Below, piece by piece: positions 1-8,761 of a DNA stretch of 64,000 nucleotides. The stretch lies in contig NZ_JADBGR010000084.1 of assembly GCF_014892515.1 (NCBI RefSeq), positions 62,001 to 126,000 on the forward strand. Direction: 5' to 3'. The stretch comes from Myceligenerans pegani. GTDB lineage: Bacteria > Actinomycetota > Actinomycetes > Actinomycetales > Cellulomonadaceae. Position numbers and translations under genes: made by a program. Under the pieces are notes generated by a model, which made no database searches, was not told the origin of the DNA, and was given only the letters and a program-made list of their open reading frames with translations. How positions within the stretch are numbered: position 1 is the stretch's first letter; the number at the start of each line of letters is the position of its first letter.

Positions 1-66
1 CTGAACCTGCTCAACACGGGCAACGTGACCAGCTACAACGCCTGCAACGCCCCGGCCGGTTCCTGA
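1..66 (+). CDS. 3' end of an unidentified gene (partial)
   Basis: Frame 1 is open from the window edge to a TGA at 64-66 and encodes the last 21 residues of a protein, rich in Asn, Ala and Gly with one Cys. The composition (short, Asn/Ser/Thr-rich, no charged residues) suits the tail of a secreted protein, but I do not recognise a family. The 5' part lies outside the window, so function cannot be assigned. A strong hairpin follows about 90 bases downstream, consistent with this being the end of a transcript. Confidence 0.5.
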   Translation: MNLLNTGNVTSYNACNAPAGS

Positions 67-152
67 CCGAGGCGCTGTAGTCCGCGGCACGCGTCCGTAG
101 ACCGGCCGGCGCATCCTCCCAGCCGCCGCATGGTGAGCGACGATGCCGCATC

Positions 153-193
153 AGGTGAGGCCCTTTCCCGGATTCCGGGAAAGGGCCTCACCT
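153..193 (+). terminator. Rho-independent-type terminator hairpin
   Basis: A perfect 20-base inverted repeat (153-172 and 174-193, arm beginning AGGTGAGGCCC) is followed by a short pyrimidine run TTCTTTC. It lies between the partial gene ending at 66 and lspA at 317, and most likely ends transcription of the upstream gene. The rest of the 67-316 gap shows no gene. Confidence 0.8.
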
Positions 194-316
194 TCTTTCG
201 TGGGTGCGCTTCCTCGTGCCGTTCCCGGCGGACGGAACCGCCTTCCGTGGACGGCCCGGGACACGGCCGTCCACCGCGGGCCCGTCCCGCGCGCGCCGCA
301 TGGGAGACTTTGCCTG

Positions 317-958
317 ATGTCTACTCCCGCAGAATCCTCCGCCGCGGCCGGCGGCGAGACCGACGCCCCGGCCACGCCCGCGCCGTCGGGCAGTCGCGTC
401 CTGATCACCTGGACCGTCGTGCTCGCGGCCGCCGTCCTCGCCGCCGACCAGCTCACGAAGTGGTGGGCGGAGTCCGCGCTCGTCGAGGGCGGTGAGCCGA
501 TCCGCGTGATCGGCGAGCTCCTCCAGCTGCGCCTCGTGTACAACCCGGGCGCCGCGCTGTCCATCGCCACGGGGATGACGTGGGTCCTCACCATCATCGT
601 GGTGGTCGTGGTGATCGCGATCCTGCGGCTGATGCGCAGGATCGGCTCGCGCGGGTGGGCGGTGTCGCTCGGCCTGCTGCTCGGCGGCGCCGTCGGCAAT
701 CTCACGGACCGCCTGCTGCGGGACCCCGGGTTCGCGCGCGGGCACGTCGTCGACTTCATCGACTACGCCGGGTTCTTCGTGGGCAACGTGGCGGACATCG
801 CGATCGTGGTCGCCGCGGTCTGGATCGCGGTCCTGTCCCTCCTGGGCATCGGGGTCGACGGCCGGCGGGAGAGCGACGGTTCGCGCCACGCCGAGCAGGC
901 GGCGGACGAGGCCGGCAGGACGTCGGGGGACGCGGACGGCGTCGCCGGGCCCGCCTGA
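317..958 (+). CDS. lspA: Lipoprotein signal peptidase (signal peptidase II)
   Basis: LspA removes the signal peptide of prolipoproteins at the membrane after the lipobox Cys has been diacylated. The 213-residue product has four hydrophobic segments (about 28-46, 86-104, 114-128, 155-177) and the two conserved aspartate motifs of aspartyl peptidase family A8: GNLTDR (Asp131) and NVADIAI (Asp160). The ATG at 317 is chosen because a GGGAG lies upstream and the longer reading frame to 143 runs through the hairpin. The N-terminal 25 residues are Ala/Pro-rich and the C-terminal 40 residues hydrophilic, both common in actinobacterial LspA. The stop overlaps the rluD start (TGATG), so the two are probably cotranslated. 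Family assignment is firm. Confidence 0.95.
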   Translation: MSTPAESSAAAGGETDAPATPAPSGSRVLITWTVVLAAAVLAADQLTKWWAESALVEGGEPIRVIGELLQLRLVYNPGAALSIATGMTWVLTIIVVVVVIAILRLMRRIGSRGWAVSLGLLLGGAVGNLTDRLLRDPGFARGHVVDFIDYAGFFVGNVADIAIVVAAVWIAVLSLLGIGVDGRRESDGSRHAEQAADEAGRTSGDADGVAGPA

Positions 959-1896
959 TGCCGCTGCGCACGCTGCCCGTCCCGGACGGGCTCGACGGCG
1001 ACCGGGTCGACGCCGCGCTCTCGCGGATGCTCGGCCTGTCCCGGACGCGCGCGGCCGACCTGGCCACCTCCGGCGCGGTGCGGCTGGACGGACGCCCGGT
1101 CGGCAAGTCCGACCGGGTCCTGGCCGGCTCGAACCTGGAGGTCGACGTGCCCGACGAGCGCGGCGGGGACGGCGGTCACCTCGTCGAACCCGTGCCCGTC
1201 GAGGGCATGGGGATCGTGCACGACGACGACGACGTCGTCGTGATCGACAAGCCCGTCGGCGTGGCCGCCCACCCGTCCCCGGGGTGGACGGGGCCGACCG
1301 TGGTCGGAGCGCTGGCCGCGGCCGGCTACCGGATCTCCACCTCGGGCGCCCCCGAACGGCAGGGGATCGTGCACCGGCTCGACGTGGGCACGTCGGGCCT
1401 GATGGTGGTCGCGAAGTCGGAGGCCGCGTACTCGGCGCTGAAACGGGCGTTCAAGGAGCGGACCGTGGACAAGGTCTACCACGCGCTCGCGCAGGGCCAC
1501 CCGGACCCGACGTCGGGCACCATCGACGCGCCGATCGGGCGGCACCCGAGCGCGGACTGGAAGTTCGCGGTGACCGCCGACGGCAAGCCGTCGGTGACCC
1601 ACTACGAGACGCTCGAGATGCTGCCCGCCGCGTCACTGGTCGAGATCCACCTCGAGACCGGGCGGACCCATCAGATCCGGGTGCACTTCGCCGCGGTGCG
1701 GCACCCGCTCGTCGGTGACCTGACGTACGGCGCGGACCCGGTGCTGGCCACGCGGGCCGGTCTCGCGCGGCAGTGGCTGCACGCGGTGCGGCTCGGGTTC
1801 GAGCACCCTGCCACGGGGGAGTGGCTCGAGGTGTCCTCGGACTACCCCGACGACCTCGCGGCGGCACTCGACGCGGTCGGCGGAGAGTACCGCTGA
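958..1896 (+). CDS. rluD: RluA/RluD-family 23S rRNA pseudouridine synthase
   Basis: The 312-residue protein has an N-terminal S4 RNA-binding domain (about 15-65) followed by the pseudouridine synthase domain, with the signature HRLDVGTSG whose Asp142 is the expected catalytic residue. The C-terminal GRTHQIRVH motif is also typical. It isomerises uridine to pseudouridine in large-subunit rRNA. The exact sites (RluD-type, helix 69) are inferred from family only. Its ATG overlaps the lspA stop by one base, the usual actinobacterial arrangement, with dnaE about 100 bases downstream. Confidence 0.92.
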   Translation: MPLRTLPVPDGLDGDRVDAALSRMLGLSRTRAADLATSGAVRLDGRPVGKSDRVLAGSNLEVDVPDERGGDGGHLVEPVPVEGMGIVHDDDDVVVIDKPVGVAAHPSPGWTGPTVVGALAAAGYRISTSGAPERQGIVHRLDVGTSGLMVVAKSEAAYSALKRAFKERTVDKVYHALAQGHPDPTSGTIDAPIGRHPSADWKFAVTADGKPSVTHYETLEMLPAASLVEIHLETGRTHQIRVHFAAVRHPLVGDLTYGADPVLATRAGLARQWLHAVRLGFEHPATGEWLEVSSDYPDDLAAALDAVGGEYR

Positions 1897-1984
1897 GCGG
1901 GTGACGGCGCAGGCCGTGGCCGTGGAGGGAGGCTGTCGCGGGGAGTCCTGCGCGTCGTCCTTCGTCAGTGTCGGTGACCCCGCA

Positions 1985-1990
1985 TAGGAT
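1985..1990 (+). promoter_or_regulatory. Leaderless-type -10 element for dnaE
   Basis: TAGGAT ends 6 nt before the dnaE ATG. This puts the transcription start at or next to the start codon, and no Shine-Dalgarno sequence lies between. The same TANNNT spacing recurs before hisD, hisC, recQ, argC and other genes here. Confidence 0.65.
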
Positions 1991-1996
1991 CGGCCC

Positions 1997-4900
1997 ATGC
2001 CGACCGCGACTGCTTCCTCCACGGCCTCGAAGAGCGAGGATTTCGTCCACCTCCACGTCCACACGGAGTTCTCCATGCTGGACGGCGCGGCGCGGATCGG
2101 GGACCTCATGGACGAGGTCGGGCGGCAGGGCCAGAAGGCCATCGCGACCACCGACCACGGGTACCTGTTCGGCGCGCACGAGTTCTGGGCGCAAGGGCAG
2201 AAGAAGGGCATCAAGCCGATCATCGGCGTCGAGGCGTACGTGACGCCGGGCACCAGCCGGTTCGACCAGACGCGCGTGCGCTACGGCGAGCCGGGCCAGG
2301 AGGCCGACGACGTGTCGGCGCGCGGCGCCTACACGCACATGACGCTGCTGAGCAAGAACAACACCGGCATGCACAACCTGTTCCGCGCCTCGTCGCTGGC
2401 GTCGATCGAGGGGCAGATGGGCAAGTGGCCCCGGATGGACCGGGAGCTCCTGGAGCGCTACTCCGAAGGGCTCATCGCGACCACGGGCTGTCCGTCGGGC
2501 GAGATCCAGGTGCGCCTGCGGCTCGGGCAGTGGGACGAGGCCGTCCGGCAGGCCGGTGAGCTGCAGGACATCTTCGGCAAGGAGAACTACTACGTCGAGC
2601 TGATGGACCACGGGCTCGAGATCGAGACCCGGGTGACCAAGCAGCTCCTGGAGCTGGCCGAGCACATCGGCGCGCCGCTGGTGGCCACGAACGACCTGCA
2701 CTACGTCCGCGAGGACGACGCCACGAGCCAGGAGGCGCTGCTCGCCATCAACTCGGGGTCCACGCTGGACGACCCCAACCGGTTCAAGTTCGACGGCACC
2801 GGCTACTACGTGAAGTCGGCCGCCGAGATGCGGCGGATCTTCAAGGAACTACCCGAGGCCTGCGACAACACCCTGCTCATCGCCGAGCAGTGCGAGGTGT
2901 CGTTCGACACGAGCGCGAACTACATGCCGCGCTTCCCGGTGCCGGACGGGGAGGACGAGATCTCCTGGTTCATCAAGGAGGTCGAGAAGGGACTGCACCG
3001 CCGGTATCCCGCCGGGGTCCCGGACGCCGTGCGCAAGCAGGCCGAGTACGAGACCGACGTCATCGTCCAGATGGGCTTCCCGGGGTACTTCCTCGTGGTC
3101 GCCGACTTCATCAACTGGTCCAAGCAGCAGGGCATCCGCGTCGGCCCCGGACGCGGCTCCGCGGCGGGCTCGATGGTCGCCTACGTCATGGGCATCACCG
3201 AGCTCGACCCGCTGGAGCACGGTCTGATCTTCGAGCGGTTCCTCAACCCCGAGCGCGTGTCGATGCCCGACGTCGACGTGGACTTCGACGAGCGCCGGCG
3301 CGGTGAGGCCATCCAGTACGTCACCGAGAAGTACGGCGACGACCGCGTGGCGATGATCGTCACCTACGGCACCATCAAGGCCAAGCAGGCGCTCAAGGAC
3401 TCCGCGCGGCTGCTCGGCTTCCCCTTCGCGATGGGCGAGAAGCTCACCAAGGCGATGCCCCCGGCCGTGATGGGCAAGGACATCCCGCTGTCGGGCATCT
3501 TCGACCCCAAGCACGACCGCTACGCCGAGGCGGCCGAGTTCCGGCAGCTCCACGACACCGACCCCGAGGCGCAGCGTGTCGTCGAACTGGCGCGCGGTAT
3601 CGAGGGGCTGAAGCGGCAGTGGGGCGTGCACGCCGCGGGCGTGATCATGTCGAGCGATCCGCTGATCGACATCATCCCGATCATGAAGCGCCTGCAGGAC
3701 GGCGCGATCATCACGCAGTTCGACTACCCGACGTCCGAGGGCCTCGGGCTCATCAAGATGGACTTCCTGGGCCTGCGCAACCTCACGATCCTCGACGACG
3801 CCCTCGAGAACATCGTGATGAACGGCAAGGACCCGGTCGCCATCGAGGATGTCGCGCTCGACGACAAGCTCACCTACGAGCTGCTCGCCAGCGGCAACAC
3901 GCTCGGCGTGTTCCAGCTCGACGGCGGGGCGATGCGCTCCCTGCTGCGCCAGATGCGGCCCGACAACTTCGAGGACGTCTCCGCCGTCATCGCCCTGTAC
4001 CGGCCGGGGCCGATGGGCATGAACTCCCACACCAACTACGCGCTGCGCAAGAACGGGCAGCAGAAGATCGAGGCGATCCACCCGGAGGTGGTGGAGCCGT
4101 TCGCGGAGATCCTCGACGAGACCTACGGCCTGATCGTCTACCAGGAGCAGGTGCAGCGCGCCGCCCAGATCATGGCCGGGTACTCGCTCGGCCAGGCGGA
4201 CCTGCTGCGGCGCGCCATGGGCAAGAAGAAGCCCGAGGTGCTGGCCAAGGAGTTCGTCAACTTCGAGAAGGGCGCCAAGGAGAAGGGGTACAGCGACGGC
4301 GCGATCAAGGCGGTCTGGGACACCCTGGTCCCGTTCGCCGGCTACGCGTTCAACAAGGCGCACTCTGCCGGCTACGGCCTCGTCGCGTACTGGACCGCGT
4401 ACCTCAAGGCGAACTACCCGGCCGAGTACATGGCCGCCCTCCTGCAGTCCGTGGGCGACAACAAGGACAAGATGGCGCTCTACCTCAACGAGTGCCGCCG
4501 CATGGGCATCACCGTGCTCCCGCCCGACGTCAACGACTCCGCCGTGAAGTTCACCGCCGTCGGGGGCGACATCCGCTTCGGCCTCACAGGCGTGCGGAAC
4601 GTCGGCAAGAACGTGGTCGACGCGATCGTGGCCGCCCGCGAGGAGCGCGGCGCCTACACGTCGTTCACCGACTTCCTCGACAAGGTGCCGGCCGTCGTCT
4701 GCAACAAGCGCACCATCGAGTCGCTCATCAAGGCGGGCGCCTTCGACTCCCTCGGGCACACGCGGCGTTCGCTGCTCGTCGTGCACGAGCAGGCGGTCGA
4801 CTCGGTCATCAGCGTCAAGCGCAAGGAGGCGGAGGGCCAGTTCGACCTGTTCGCCGACCTGGGCGGCGGCGACGCGGGCGACGACGGCGGGATGAGCTTC

Positions 4901-5563
4901 GCGGTGGACGTGCCCGACCTGCCCGACTGGGAGAAGAAGCAGAAGCTCGCCTTCGAGCGGGAGATGCTCGGCCTGTACGTCAGTGACCACCCGCTGTCCG
5001 GTCTGGACCACGTGCTGTCCCGGGCGTCGGACACGTCGGTGGCCTCGCTGCTCGGCGACGGTGAGCGGCCGGAGAACTCCGTGGTCACGGTCGCGGGGCT
5101 GCTCACGTCCGTGCAGCGCAAGATGAGCAAGAACGGCAACCCGTGGGCCGCGGTCACCCTCGAGGACCTCGAGGGCGCCGTCGAGGTGATGTTCTTCGGG
5201 GAGACGTACCTGGCCTACTCGACGGTGCTGGCCGAGGACCAGGTGGTGGTGCTGCGCGGGAAGGTGCGCAAGCGCGACGAGCAGGTTTCCCTCCAGGCGA
5301 TGGAGGTCGCGCTGCCGGACATCACGGTGGGCGCGGACTCCCCGCTCGGCGTGACCGTGCCGCACACCCGCGCGGTCGAGCCGGTGATGGTGCGTCTGCG
5401 CGAGGTGCTCGCCGACCACCCCGGGTCGGCCGAGGTGCACGTGGCGGTGGACGAGCCGGGCAAGCGGACGATCGTGCGGGCCGCGGACTCGCTGCGCGTG
5501 GAGAAGACGCCCGCGTTGTTCGGCGACCTCAAGGCCCTGCTCGGGCAGAACTGCCTGTCATGA
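1997..5563 (+). CDS. dnaE: DNA polymerase III alpha subunit
   Basis: This is the replicative polymerase subunit of 1188 residues, normal for the DnaE1 type. It begins with a PHP domain (HVHTEFSMLDG near residue 20). The polymerase domain carries the catalytic motif PDVDVDFDE at about 424-432. Helix-hairpin-helix and C-terminal OB-fold regions follow (OB about 1030-1080, VVTVAGLLTSVQRK). Length and the lack of an ImuA/ImuB context argue for replicative DnaE1 rather than the mutagenic DnaE2. The ATG start is supported by the -10 element six bases upstream. The stop overlaps the start of the Nudix gene (ATGA). Confidence 0.97.
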   Translation: MPTATASSTASKSEDFVHLHVHTEFSMLDGAARIGDLMDEVGRQGQKAIATTDHGYLFGAHEFWAQGQKKGIKPIIGVEAYVTPGTSRFDQTRVRYGEPGQEADDVSARGAYTHMTLLSKNNTGMHNLFRASSLASIEGQMGKWPRMDRELLERYSEGLIATTGCPSGEIQVRLRLGQWDEAVRQAGELQDIFGKENYYVELMDHGLEIETRVTKQLLELAEHIGAPLVATNDLHYVREDDATSQEALLAINSGSTLDDPNRFKFDGTGYYVKSAAEMRRIFKELPEACDNTLLIAEQCEVSFDTSANYMPRFPVPDGEDEISWFIKEVEKGLHRRYPAGVPDAVRKQAEYETDVIVQMGFPGYFLVVADFINWSKQQGIRVGPGRGSAAGSMVAYVMGITELDPLEHGLIFERFLNPERVSMPDVDVDFDERRRGEAIQYVTEKYGDDRVAMIVTYGTIKAKQALKDSARLLGFPFAMGEKLTKAMPPAVMGKDIPLSGIFDPKHDRYAEAAEFRQLHDTDPEAQRVVELARGIEGLKRQWGVHAAGVIMSSDPLIDIIPIMKRLQDGAIITQFDYPTSEGLGLIKMDFLGLRNLTILDDALENIVMNGKDPVAIEDVALDDKLTYELLASGNTLGVFQLDGGAMRSLLRQMRPDNFEDVSAVIALYRPGPMGMNSHTNYALRKNGQQKIEAIHPEVVEPFAEILDETYGLIVYQEQVQRAAQIMAGYSLGQADLLRRAMGKKKPEVLAKEFVNFEKGAKEKGYSDGAIKAVWDTLVPFAGYAFNKAHSAGYGLVAYWTAYLKANYPAEYMAALLQSVGDNKDKMALYLNECRRMGITVLPPDVNDSAVKFTAVGGDIRFGLTGVRNVGKNVVDAIVAAREERGAYTSFTDFLDKVPAVVCNKRTIESLIKAGAFDSLGHTRRSLLVVHEQAVDSVISVKRKEAEGQFDLFADLGGGDAGDDGGMSFAVDVPDLPDWEKKQKLAFEREMLGLYVSDHPLSGLDHVLSRASDTSVASLLGDGERPENSVVTVAGLLTSVQRKMSKNGNPWAAVTLEDLEGAVEVMFFGETYLAYSTVLAEDQVVVLRGKVRKRDEQVSLQAMEVALPDITVGADSPLGVTVPHTRAVEPVMVRLREVLADHPGSAEVHVAVDEPGKRTIVRAADSLRVEKTPALFGDLKALLGQNCLS

Positions 5564-6336
5564 GCGACGCGGGGATCGTGCGGGACGCGGGAACGGTGCG
5601 AACGGGCGAGGAAGGGATGACCGACGCCGTGGTGGCTGGTGACGAGATCTCCGGGGCAGGGAGCATCTCCGGAGAAGAGAGTGCCGGGGAAGAGACCGCC
5701 GGACGGGAGAACGCGGGGGAGGAGGGCGCCGGGCAGGAGGCCGTGCCCAACGACCGCTACGACGAGCGCGACCACACACGGTTCGCCCTGGTCCCGGCGG
5801 CGTACGTGCTGCTGCGCCGGGAGGCGCCGCCGGCCCCCTGGAACGGCGGCACGGGCCGCAGAGGGCTGCCGCCCGGACCGGGCGCGCCCGGCTCCACGGA
5901 GGTGCTGCTCCAGCTCCGGCAGAACACCGGGTACCGCGACGGCTTCTGGGCGTGTGCCGCGGCGGGACACGTCGAGGAGGGCGAGTCCGTCGTCGAGGCG
6001 GCGGTCCGGGAGGCCGCCGAGGAACTGGGCGTGACGGTGGACCCGGCCGACCTGCGGCCGCTCACCGTGCTGCACCGGGGGGAGCCCGGCGGGCCCGCCG
6101 TCGAGCAGCGCGTGGACTTCTTCTTCGAGACCACGCGCTGGGAGGGCACCCCGCGCATCCTCGAACCGGAGAAGACGGCGGACCTCGCCTGGGTGCCGCT
6201 CGCCGAGCCACCCGTCTCGCTCGTGCCGCACGAGGCCGTCGTGCTGGACGCGGTCCGTGCCCGCGAGATCTCCGGCCGGGACGTGCCGCGCCTCATCACG
6301 TTCGGATTCGACGACGCGGCGGGGCGTGCCGGGTGA
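5560..6336 (+). CDS. Nudix hydrolase with low-complexity N-terminal extension
   Basis: The 258-residue protein has a complete Nudix box at about residues 136-158 (GHVEEGESVVEAAVREAAEELGV pattern, fitting GX5EX7REUXEEXGU), so it should hydrolyse a nucleoside diphosphate linked to another moiety using Mg2+. The substrate cannot be told. Residues about 20-62 are an acidic Gly/Glu/Ala/Ser repeat (variants of E-x-A-G-E-E) unlike the rest. The ATG overlaps the dnaE stop by four bases, and its own stop overlaps the GTG of the next gene, so dnaE, this gene and the flavoenzyme form one translational unit. Confidence 0.88.
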   Translation: MSDAGIVRDAGTVRTGEEGMTDAVVAGDEISGAGSISGEESAGEETAGRENAGEEGAGQEAVPNDRYDERDHTRFALVPAAYVLLRREAPPAPWNGGTGRRGLPPGPGAPGSTEVLLQLRQNTGYRDGFWACAAAGHVEEGESVVEAAVREAAEELGVTVDPADLRPLTVLHRGEPGGPAVEQRVDFFFETTRWEGTPRILEPEKTADLAWVPLAEPPVSLVPHEAVVLDAVRAREISGRDVPRLITFGFDDAAGRAG

Positions 6337-6737
6337 TCAGGCTCAACCCGGAACAGCTCGTGTTCGTCACCGAGCGGCACCTGGCCACGCTCACCACGCT
6401 CCGCCAGGACGGCACACCGCACGTGGTCCCCGTGGCGTTCACGTGGGACGCGGCCGCCGGCGTGGTGCGCATCACGGCGAACCGCGGCTCGGTCAAGGCG
6501 CGCAACGCGCGTGGCTACCCGCCCGGCGGCGCAGCGCCGCGGGCCGCCGTCTGCCAGGTCGACGGCGGCCGCTGGATCACCCTGGAGGGACACATCGAGG
6601 TCAGCGAGGATCCCGGCGAGATCGCCTCCGCCGTCGAACGGTACGCGAGGCGATACCGTGCACTGGGTCCGAACCCCGAGCGCATCGTCCTGCGCCTGAC
6701 CCCGGACAAGGTGATGGCCAGCACGTACATGGCCTGA
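6333..6737 (+). CDS. PPOX-class (pyridoxamine oxidase-like) FMN/F420-dependent protein
   Basis: The 134-residue protein has the split beta-barrel pattern of the pyridoxamine 5'-phosphate oxidase-like family: the start LATLTTLRQDGTPHVVPVAF, then a KARN region and an ITLEGHIEV strand. In Actinobacteria many of these short forms (Rv1155/Rv2074-like) bind coenzyme F420 or FMN and reduce small substrates. Which cofactor is used here cannot be seen. The GTG start overlaps the Nudix stop (GTGA). It is convergent with the response regulator downstream. Confidence 0.82.
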   Translation: MIRLNPEQLVFVTERHLATLTTLRQDGTPHVVPVAFTWDAAAGVVRITANRGSVKARNARGYPPGGAAPRAAVCQVDGGRWITLEGHIEVSEDPGEIASAVERYARRYRALGPNPERIVLRLTPDKVMASTYMA

Positions 6738-6787
6738 CCCCGCGTCGCCCCCGCCGGCCGCAGGCGGGCGCACCCGGCCCGGCGGCG

Positions 6788-7390
6788 TCAGATCCAGCCC
6801 TCCTCCCAGGCCCGGTGCGCCGCGGCGTGCCGCGTCGCGACCCCGAGCTTGGCCATCGCGGCCGACAGGTAGTTGCGTACCGTGCCGGGTGCGAGGTGCA
6901 CGGCGGCGGCGATCTCGCTCACCTGTGCACCCGAGCGCGCCGCCCGGAGCACCTCGATCTCCCGGTCGGTGAGGGGACACTCGTTCTCGGTGAGGGCGGA
7001 CGCCGCGATCTCCGGGTCGACGTACCGGCGGCCCGCCGCAACGTCCCGGATGATCTCCGCGAGTCGTTCCGCGGGCGTGGACTTGGGGACGAAGGCCCGC
7101 ACTCCCGCGGTCAGGGCGCGGCGGAGGACGGCCGGCCGTGCGTGCCGGGTCACGAGGACGCAGTGCGTGGGCAGCTCGGCGCCGATCCGCGCGGCGGCGT
7201 GCAGGCCGTCGGCCGGCGGCATCTCCAGGTCGAGGACCGCGACGTCGGGCCGGTGCGCGGCCGCGAGGCGCTCGGCGTCGGTGGTGGTGGCGGCCTGGGC
7301 GACCACCGTGAGGTCGTCCTCGAGCTCCAGCAGCGCGGCCAGTGCCCCGCGGAGCATTTCCTCGTCGTCGGCGATCAGCAGCCGGATCAC
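6788..7390 (-). CDS. NarL/LuxR-family two-component response regulator
   Basis: The 200-residue protein has a receiver domain with the acidic pocket (IADDEE) and phospho-acceptor Asp54 in the VAVLDLEMP strand. A C-terminal LuxR-type helix-turn-helix follows (about 135-195, PLTDREIEVLRAA and VRNYLSAAMAKLG). The GTG start overlaps the stop of the upstream sensor kinase (GTGA), so kinase and regulator are translationally coupled. It most resembles the DesR/LiaR type that responds to membrane state, but the signal is unknown. The likely target is the divergent membrane-protein gene at 8762, judged only from position. Confidence 0.93.
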   Translation of the reverse strand: MIRLLIADDEEMLRGALAALLELEDDLTVVAQAATTTDAERLAAAHRPDVAVLDLEMPPADGLHAAARIGAELPTHCVLVTRHARPAVLRRALTAGVRAFVPKSTPAERLAEIIRDVAAGRRYVDPEIAASALTENECPLTDREIEVLRAARSGAQVSEIAAAVHLAPGTVRNYLSAAMAKLGVATRHAAAHRAWEEGWI

Positions 7391-8577
7391 GGGACGGCCA
7401 CCGTCGCGGTGACGACGAACCCGTCGCCGGCCGCCTCCCAGGTGAGCCGCCCGCCGACAGCCGTGAGCCGCTCCGCCAGCGATGCGAGCCCCGTACCGCC
7501 GGGCAGCACGTGGGTGCCGTCCGGCGCCCCGGTGGCGTCCACGCCGTCGTTGGAGATGCGCAGTCGTGCGCCGTCGTCGTCGGCGGTCAGCTCGATCGAC
7601 GCCCGCGACGCGCCGCTGTGCCGGAGGATGTTCGTGGTCGCCTCGCGGACGACGAGGCCGAGCAGGTCGCGCCCGGCCGCGTCGAGGCCCGCCTCGGCCG
7701 CCGGGTCGGCCTCCACCCGGGCCACGACCCCGGCCGAGGACAGCACGCGGGACGCGTTGGTGAGCTCCGCGTCCAGCGTGGTGCGGCGGTAGCCCTGCAC
7801 CAGCGCGCGGGTCTCGCGCAGCGCGTCCCGGGCGAGCTGCTGCACCTCCCTCATCGAGGCCGCCGCGCGCTCCGGGTCGGCCTGTGCCAGCCGGGCGGCC
7901 AGCTCGCTCTTCAGGGCGATGACCTGCAGGTGATGGCCCTGCACGTCGTGCAGCTCGCCCGCAAACCGCAGTCGTTCGCCGGCCACCGCGAGCTCGCCCG
8001 CCAGGCGGCGCGCGTCGTCGAGACGCTCCGCGAGCTGCCAGGCGTGGAGCATGCCGAGCGTCGTCGGCCCGAACGCGGCCACCATGAGCAACGGCATCCA
8101 CGCCGCGTGCGCGGTGTCCCGCTCGCCCAGGAGGACCGCGACGGTCGCGCCGGCCAGCGGCAGGACCACCGCCGCGACGCCCAGCACCGCCCAGGCGCGG
8201 CGTGCCGGCAGGAACATGGCCAGCGCGGAGATGGTCGCCGCGGGAGCGAGCGACCAGAGCCCGAAGTTGCCGACCGCGAGCGGGACCACCCCCGCGACGA
8301 GCCCGCTGGTCGCGGCACCGGCGGTCAGCACGGCGGACGGCGTCCGGGAACGCAGCCGGAGCTCCAGCAGCGCCCCGCAGGCGACGATCGTGCCCGCCGT
8401 CGCCACGGCGGTGACGACACGGACGACGACGGCGACGCCGGGGTCCAGCACCCAGTCGCCCACGACCAGCCCCAGCACGCACGCGACCGTGCCGGCGAGG
8501 CCCCACCAGACATTGCGGCGGAACGCCGCCAGGCTGCGTCCGCCGTCGTCCCGGACCGCCGGTGCCACGGTGCTCAT
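7387..8577 (-). CDS. Sensor histidine kinase (HisKA_3, DesK/LiaS type)
   Basis: The 396-residue protein has about five to six transmembrane segments in its first 180 residues. These lead to a HisKA_3 dimerisation domain with the motif GELHDVQGHHLQV (phosphorylated His210) and a C-terminal HATPase_c domain (GGTGLASLAERL). No separate extracellular sensor domain is visible, so the signal is probably sensed within the membrane. The ATG at 8577 is preferred over the longer frame to 8658: the -10-like CACAAT lies six bases upstream, and the 8631 dyad would otherwise fall inside the gene. It pairs with the response regulator directly downstream. Confidence 0.9.
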   Translation of the reverse strand: MSTVAPAVRDDGGRSLAAFRRNVWWGLAGTVACVLGLVVGDWVLDPGVAVVVRVVTAVATAGTIVACGALLELRLRSRTPSAVLTAGAATSGLVAGVVPLAVGNFGLWSLAPAATISALAMFLPARRAWAVLGVAAVVLPLAGATVAVLLGERDTAHAAWMPLLMVAAFGPTTLGMLHAWQLAERLDDARRLAGELAVAGERLRFAGELHDVQGHHLQVIALKSELAARLAQADPERAAASMREVQQLARDALRETRALVQGYRRTTLDAELTNASRVLSSAGVVARVEADPAAEAGLDAAGRDLLGLVVREATTNILRHSGASRASIELTADDDGARLRISNDGVDATGAPDGTHVLPGGTGLASLAERLTAVGGRLTWEAAGDGFVVTATVAVP

Positions 8578-8630
8578 GGCGCCATTGTGGCAGCGCAGCG
8601 GCCGATCCGGGTGGCCCGTCGCGAAGGCCA

Positions 8631-8658
8631 TGACATCTGTCACGGCGGGTCGTGACAT
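8631..8658. promoter_or_regulatory. Dyad TGACATCTGTCA plus second half-site in a divergent promoter region
   Basis: Between the kinase gene and the membrane-protein gene lies the perfect palindrome TGACA-TC-TGTCA (8631-8642), followed by a second GTGACATC half-site at about 8652. The arrangement suits binding by a dimeric LuxR-type regulator such as the one encoded at 6788. That link is inference from position. Confidence 0.45.
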
Positions 8659-8761
8659 CCGCCCGGCGGGGGGTGGTGTCCGGCACTACGGACGCCCCGC
8701 GCCGGGCGGAACCCTGGTTCATGAGGCGGCGGGCGCCGCCCGGCGAACCGAGGAGGACACG

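Noticed and set aside
2849-5440. An 863-codon open frame on the minus strand
   Set aside because: It is antisense to dnaE, rich in His/Val/Leu/Arg, with no recognisable fold.
6738-6787. Terminator between the PPOX gene and the response regulator
   Set aside because: A GC-rich stem around GGCCGCA can be drawn, but the arms are only five to six bases with no tail, too weak to report.
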